In this document: in pieces, positions 60,690 to 64,000 of the stretch
Layout: every line of letters begins with the position of its first letter
Numbering within the stretch: the first letter of the stretch is position 1
Source of the DNA: Methanosalsum natronophilum
GTDB taxonomy: Archaea > Halobacteriota > Methanosarcinia > Methanosarcinales > Methanosarcinaceae
Direction: 5' to 3'
NCBI RefSeq assembly: GCF_024808815.1
Contig: NZ_JANUCS010000013.1
Span: forward strand, 1 to 64,000
Length of the DNA: 64,000 bases
Position numbers and translations under genes: made by a program
Notes under the pieces: generated by a model
The model's input: only the letters and a program-made list of their open reading frames with translations
Told to the model about the DNA's origin: nothing
Database searches by the model: none

Positions 60690-61436
60690 TTGTCACAAGA
60701 AAATAATAAAGATAGATTATATTATGTAATAATCGCATTATCGATCGTTTTAGTTCTATTGGCAGCAACATTGTTTGTAAGTTCCCAGGATACAAAGGGA
60801 AATGATGCAGAACATACAATACAAATGAGCGGTAATGCGGAAATAATGGCTGTACCTGACAAAGCAACGTTGAATATTGGAGTTGTTGTCCAGGCTCCAA
60901 ATGCCGATGAAGCTACTGAAGAGAATGCAGATATTATGAATGCAGTTATTGAAGAACTTAAAGATATTGGTTTAGAGGACAGCGAGATCCAAACATCAAG
61001 TGTTTCAGTGAGTCCTGTATACAACTATGATGGAAGAACACCAACAATAGAAGGCTATTCGGCTTCCAATAATGTAAGGATAACTACCTCAAAACTCGAT
61101 AGTCTTGGAGATATGATCGATAGGTCTGTAGCAGCAGGAGCAAATCAGATCGGAGGTATTTCTTTTAGTGTATCCGATGAAAAACAAAAAGAACTTCGTG
61201 ACGAGCTTATTAGTGAAGCGGTATCTGATGCAACCTCAAAAGCTGAAATGTTAGCTTCAAGCTTAGGTGTTGATATAGTTGGTGTAAAATCATCATATAT
61301 TGCTGATACCCGTGAACCAAGATTATTCTATGAAGAAGTAGCAATGGATGCAGAAATGGCTGAAAGACCAACACCAATTGAACCAGGTGAATCTTCAATT
61401 TCAATGTCAGTTCAGGTAACGTACTTGATCGAATGA
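60690..61436 (+). CDS. SIMPL-domain (DUF541) exported protein
   Basis: The 248-residue protein starts at TTG, supported by GGAGG eight bases upstream. It has a hydrophobic N-terminal helix (IIALSIVLVLLAATLFVSSQ), then the SIMPL pattern: IQMSGNAEIMAVPDKATLNI, IGLEDSEIQTSSVSVSPVYN, VRITTSKLDSLGDMIDRSVA, and a last strand ISMSVQVTYLIE. SIMPL proteins form ring-like exported structures of unclear role. It stands alone with a strong terminator. Confidence 0.9.
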   Translation: MSQENNKDRLYYVIIALSIVLVLLAATLFVSSQDTKGNDAEHTIQMSGNAEIMAVPDKATLNIGVVVQAPNADEATEENADIMNAVIEELKDIGLEDSEIQTSSVSVSPVYNYDGRTPTIEGYSASNNVRITTSKLDSLGDMIDRSVAAGANQIGGISFSVSDEKQKELRDELISEAVSDATSKAEMLASSLGVDIVGVKSSYIADTREPRLFYEEVAMDAEMAERPTPIEPGESSISMSVQVTYLIE

Positions 61437-61995
61437 AATCTTTGAATTTGGTCTCAATTGTTTTGGTTTGATCAATATCTAAACAGGGACTAAAGGGGTT
61501 GTAGATCAGTTAATATGAATTGTAAAATGATTCACTGAACTGGTCTGCAACCATTTTTTTTATTTTTTATATAGAGTGTATTTGCATTAAATTTCAATTT
61601 TTTCATTGTTGTGAAAAATCGTTCCCCATAATGGGGTGGATAGAGTAGTGTCTGGAGTGTATGAAATAATATATCAAACAATACCTATCCGACCAATCGG
61701 ATATCTTTATTCTATAAGTTACTTTTGATGAAAGGATTTTATCCAGTTATGTATCAATTTAAACTATATCCTGTTAATAAACGGCATCAAAGAATCTACT
61801 TATCTCACTATTTTCACTAATTAGAGCAGGATGGTAGTTGACTTGTTCATTAATGTACATCACAAAACAACTTTTAGTGATATATAGTAACTTAATTTGA
61901 TTTAATATGGATGAAAACATTTAGATATCTTTATAATGTAACAAAGCAGTTTTTTCTGTGGTAGTATTAATTTTTTTTAATGGCGTGCATTGATC
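61437..61995. other. Intergenic region between SIMPL and sensor kinase genes
   Basis: After the terminator at 61497-61562 no gene is seen. CCCCATAATGGGG (near 61626) is a short hairpin. The kinase promoter is in the AT-rich right end. Confidence 0.45.
61497..61562 (+). terminator. Terminator of the SIMPL gene
   Basis: GGTTGTAGATCAGTT and AACTGGTCTGCAACC form a 15-bp RNA stem with two G-U pairs, followed by an eight-base T run. This is the clearest terminator in the window. Confidence 0.75.
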
Positions 61996-64000
61996 ATGAT
62001 CCCACACTCTATCTCTAGTCGATTAAATGAACCTTATTCATATTGTCGATTGATATATGATGGAGAGGGTAAGCCTATAGACTATGAGTTTCTTGATGTG
62101 AATCCCAAGTTTGAAGAAATGATGGGTCTAAATGCTGAAGAAATTATTGATAAAAGAGTAACTGAAGTTATACCAGGGATTAGAGGTAAAGGAACAGATT
62201 GGATTGAATTGTTTGGTACTGCTGTAAAGAATCAGATAGATGAAGAATTTGATTTTTATTCAATACCACTAAATAAATGGTACAAGGGTATTGTCTATTC
62301 ACCCTCAAAGGATCATTTCATTGCTTTGTTTAATGGTATAAAAGAAAAAGAAGAAAATGAACTTCTCTTGAAAGCTGTAAATGATATAATACTACAATTT
62401 GATGAAGATTACACACTTCGAAAGGTAATAACATCTAAAGAAGATCTCTTGTTTTTTCCGAAAGATGAACTTATTGGGAAAAATGTAACTGAACTGTATC
62501 CACCAGAAGTTTCATCGAAAGTAATAAGAACATTACAGAATACTAAAAGATCTGGTGAAAAACAGGTTTTAGAGTATCCCTTAATAATTGAAAATGAAAA
62601 TAAATGGTTTTCAGCTGAAGTTCAGTATCTAAATTTTGTTACTGGTAAGAATAATTATATAGTCAAAATTTCTGATATAACTGGAAAAAAGCATGCAGAG
62701 AATAATAGGATATTGCTTAATAATATACCTATACAGGTATGGTGTTTGAGCGATGAACATACATACGGATCAGTTAATCAATCACATGCAGATTTTCTTG
62801 GTTTTAAGGTAAAAGATATTGAATTTAAAGATATGTATAGTTTTTTAGATCTTGAAATGATGGAAACTTGTTTTATTAGTAATCGAGAAGTTTTTTCTAA
62901 AAAAGTGGTTGTTAAGACACATGAATGGGTTCCAAACTCATCTGGGGAAATGAGATTATTATCGATCACAAAATCACCTATACTTGATGATAAAGGTAAT
63001 GTTGAATATGTGGTCTGTACTGCAGAAGATATCACTGAAAATGAGGATATATATGAATTCTCTAGTAAATCAACTCGAAACAGTATTGTTGATGAAGAGT
63101 TTGAAAGAGAGTTTGGGATACTTACACCTAGTGAAACTTCAAACCAAAAAGCACAACAGAATGCTAAAAAATTAAAATATTTAACAAAGATAAAAAAAGA
63201 GAAGTATAGGTCTTTAGTGACTCAATTGTCCGATATGCTCTACTTACATGACTTGAGTGGAAATATTTTTGAAATTAATAATTCAGCAATTGAAAGTTCA
63301 GGTTATTCTAGAGAAGAATTACTTAACATGACTGTCTTTGATCTTCATGTAGATAAAAACAATCAACATGAAATTATAAGACAGTGGGAATCGTGGCCAG
63401 CTAATCATCGATTCTCTATCAAAACACAACACAAAACTAAAGATGGGCATATCTATCCAGTTGAAGTTCGTGGCAATAAAATTGAAATTTTAGATGATCA
63501 TTATATTCTAGCCTTAGTTCAGGACATCACAGAAAAGAAAAAGTTGGAAGAGGCTGAACGTAACCAGATCATTATCCATGAAATACATCATCGTGTGAAG
63601 AATAATTTACAGGTCATTAATAGTTTATTGAATATGCAGAGTAGAGTATTCAAGGATCAACCCATATTGGCGAATGCATTGGAAGATAGTCAGAGTAGGA
63701 TTCGTTCAATGACAATTGCTCACGAAAAACTTTACAGGACAGATGTTATAGGATGTATAGAGATCGCGGATTATATCAAAACATTAACTGATAGTATTAC
63801 AAGTATTTACTCCGCTCAAAAAATGAAGGTGACAACAGAAATAGATATTCAAAAAACATATCTTGATATGGATATTGTAATTCCTCTTGGTATGATAATC
63901 AATGAATGTGTTACAAACTCTTACAAGCATGCGTTCGTTGATCAAGATGCAGGTAAAATAATAATAGAATTCAATCAATCAGGTGATCATTATAATTTCG
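61996..64000 (+). CDS. Multi-PAS sensor histidine kinase (HisKA_2 type), 3' end outside window
   Basis: The frame runs open from the ATG at 61996 to the window end (668 codons seen). It has about four PAS-type units, for example LIYDGEGKPIDYEFLDVNPK, VCTAEDITE, and SGYSREELLNMTVFDL with LALVQDITEKKK, then a HisKA_2 dimerisation domain with phospho-acceptor His in HEIHHRVKNNLQVINSLLNM, and the N-box of the ATPase INECVTNSYKHAF. No transmembrane helix is evident, so it is probably cytoplasmic. Such kinases are expanded in Methanosarcinaceae. Confidence 0.9.
   Translation, partial: MIPHSISSRLNEPYSYCRLIYDGEGKPIDYEFLDVNPKFEEMMGLNAEEIIDKRVTEVIPGIRGKGTDWIELFGTAVKNQIDEEFDFYSIPLNKWYKGIVYSPSKDHFIALFNGIKEKEENELLLKAVNDIILQFDEDYTLRKVITSKEDLLFFPKDELIGKNVTELYPPEVSSKVIRTLQNTKRSGEKQVLEYPLIIENENKWFSAEVQYLNFVTGKNNYIVKISDITGKKHAENNRILLNNIPIQVWCLSDEHTYGSVNQSHADFLGFKVKDIEFKDMYSFLDLEMMETCFISNREVFSKKVVVKTHEWVPNSSGEMRLLSITKSPILDDKGNVEYVVCTAEDITENEDIYEFSSKSTRNSIVDEEFEREFGILTPSETSNQKAQQNAKKLKYLTKIKKEKYRSLVTQLSDMLYLHDLSGNIFEINNSAIESSGYSREELLNMTVFDLHVDKNNQHEIIRQWESWPANHRFSIKTQHKTKDGHIYPVEVRGNKIEILDDHYILALVQDITEKKKLEEAERNQIIIHEIHHRVKNNLQVINSLLNMQSRVFKDQPILANALEDSQSRIRSMTIAHEKLYRTDVIGCIEIADYIKTLTDSITSIYSAQKMKVTTEIDIQKTYLDMDIVIPLGMIINECVTNSYKHAFVDQDAGKIIIEFNQSGDHYNF

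Overview
The window looks like part of a methanogenic archaeon of the Methanosarcinaceae (Methanolobus or Methanococcoides type). The reasons are archaeal TATA-type promoters with leaderless or short-leader starts, archaeal pilin N-termini, DUF11-repeat surface proteins, a CGGC-domain protein, a multi-PAS HisKA_2 sensor kinase, many eroded IS elements and an AT-rich base composition. No rRNA or complete tRNA gene is visible, so the genus is an inference.

Region 1 (1 to about 18.75 kb) is the right part of an integrated tailed provirus read mostly leftward. From right to left it has divergent regulators (RHH and AbrB), small early genes, a RecT-type annealing protein, a poly-Asn protein, a primase-helicase with an iteron-like cluster inside its 3' part, small and large terminase, a portal, a protease with a nested scaffold start, a decoration protein, an encapsulin-like major capsid protein, connectors, a tail tube protein, two tail-chaperone frames joined by a -1 slippery heptamer, and the start of the tape-measure protein. 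Two copies of a 34-bp promoter motif precede the head genes. A plus-strand two-gene cassette (GHKL ATPase plus STAS-like DUF4325 protein) sits between terminase and portal as a probable moron.

Region 2 (18.8 to 38 kb) is a defence and IS-scrap island. It holds a pilin-like protein fused to two ComEA-like helix-hairpin-helix units, an hsdM relic, a membrane hydrolase, an McrBC system with an additional truncated McrB specificity gene, inverted IS relics on both sides of it, a complete type I restriction system (hsdM-hsdS-hsdR), a Cas1 C-terminal fragment, IS5 and IS200 relics, and a second copy of the pilin module joined to part of a ThrRS editing domain.

Region 3 (38 to 64 kb) is mainly chromosomal envelope and signalling content: a MarC-type membrane protein, a 9-unit DUF11 surface protein, a GyrI-like protein, a flavin disulfide oxidoreductase, a large secreted propeller protein, a LiaF-like protein, a radical SAM / alpha-beta hydrolase / membrane protein operon, a DUF4013 gene broken by a 25-bp tandem duplication, a MinD-type ATPase opposite two pilins (one with a LamG lectin domain), a SIMPL protein, and a sensor kinase cut by the window end.

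The best candidates for something new are the GHKL/DUF4325 moron, the pilin-HhH fusion with its shuffled pilin module, the viral -1 frameshift site, the duplicated viral promoter, and the iteron cluster in the primase gene. All family names come from reading motifs by eye; no database search was run.
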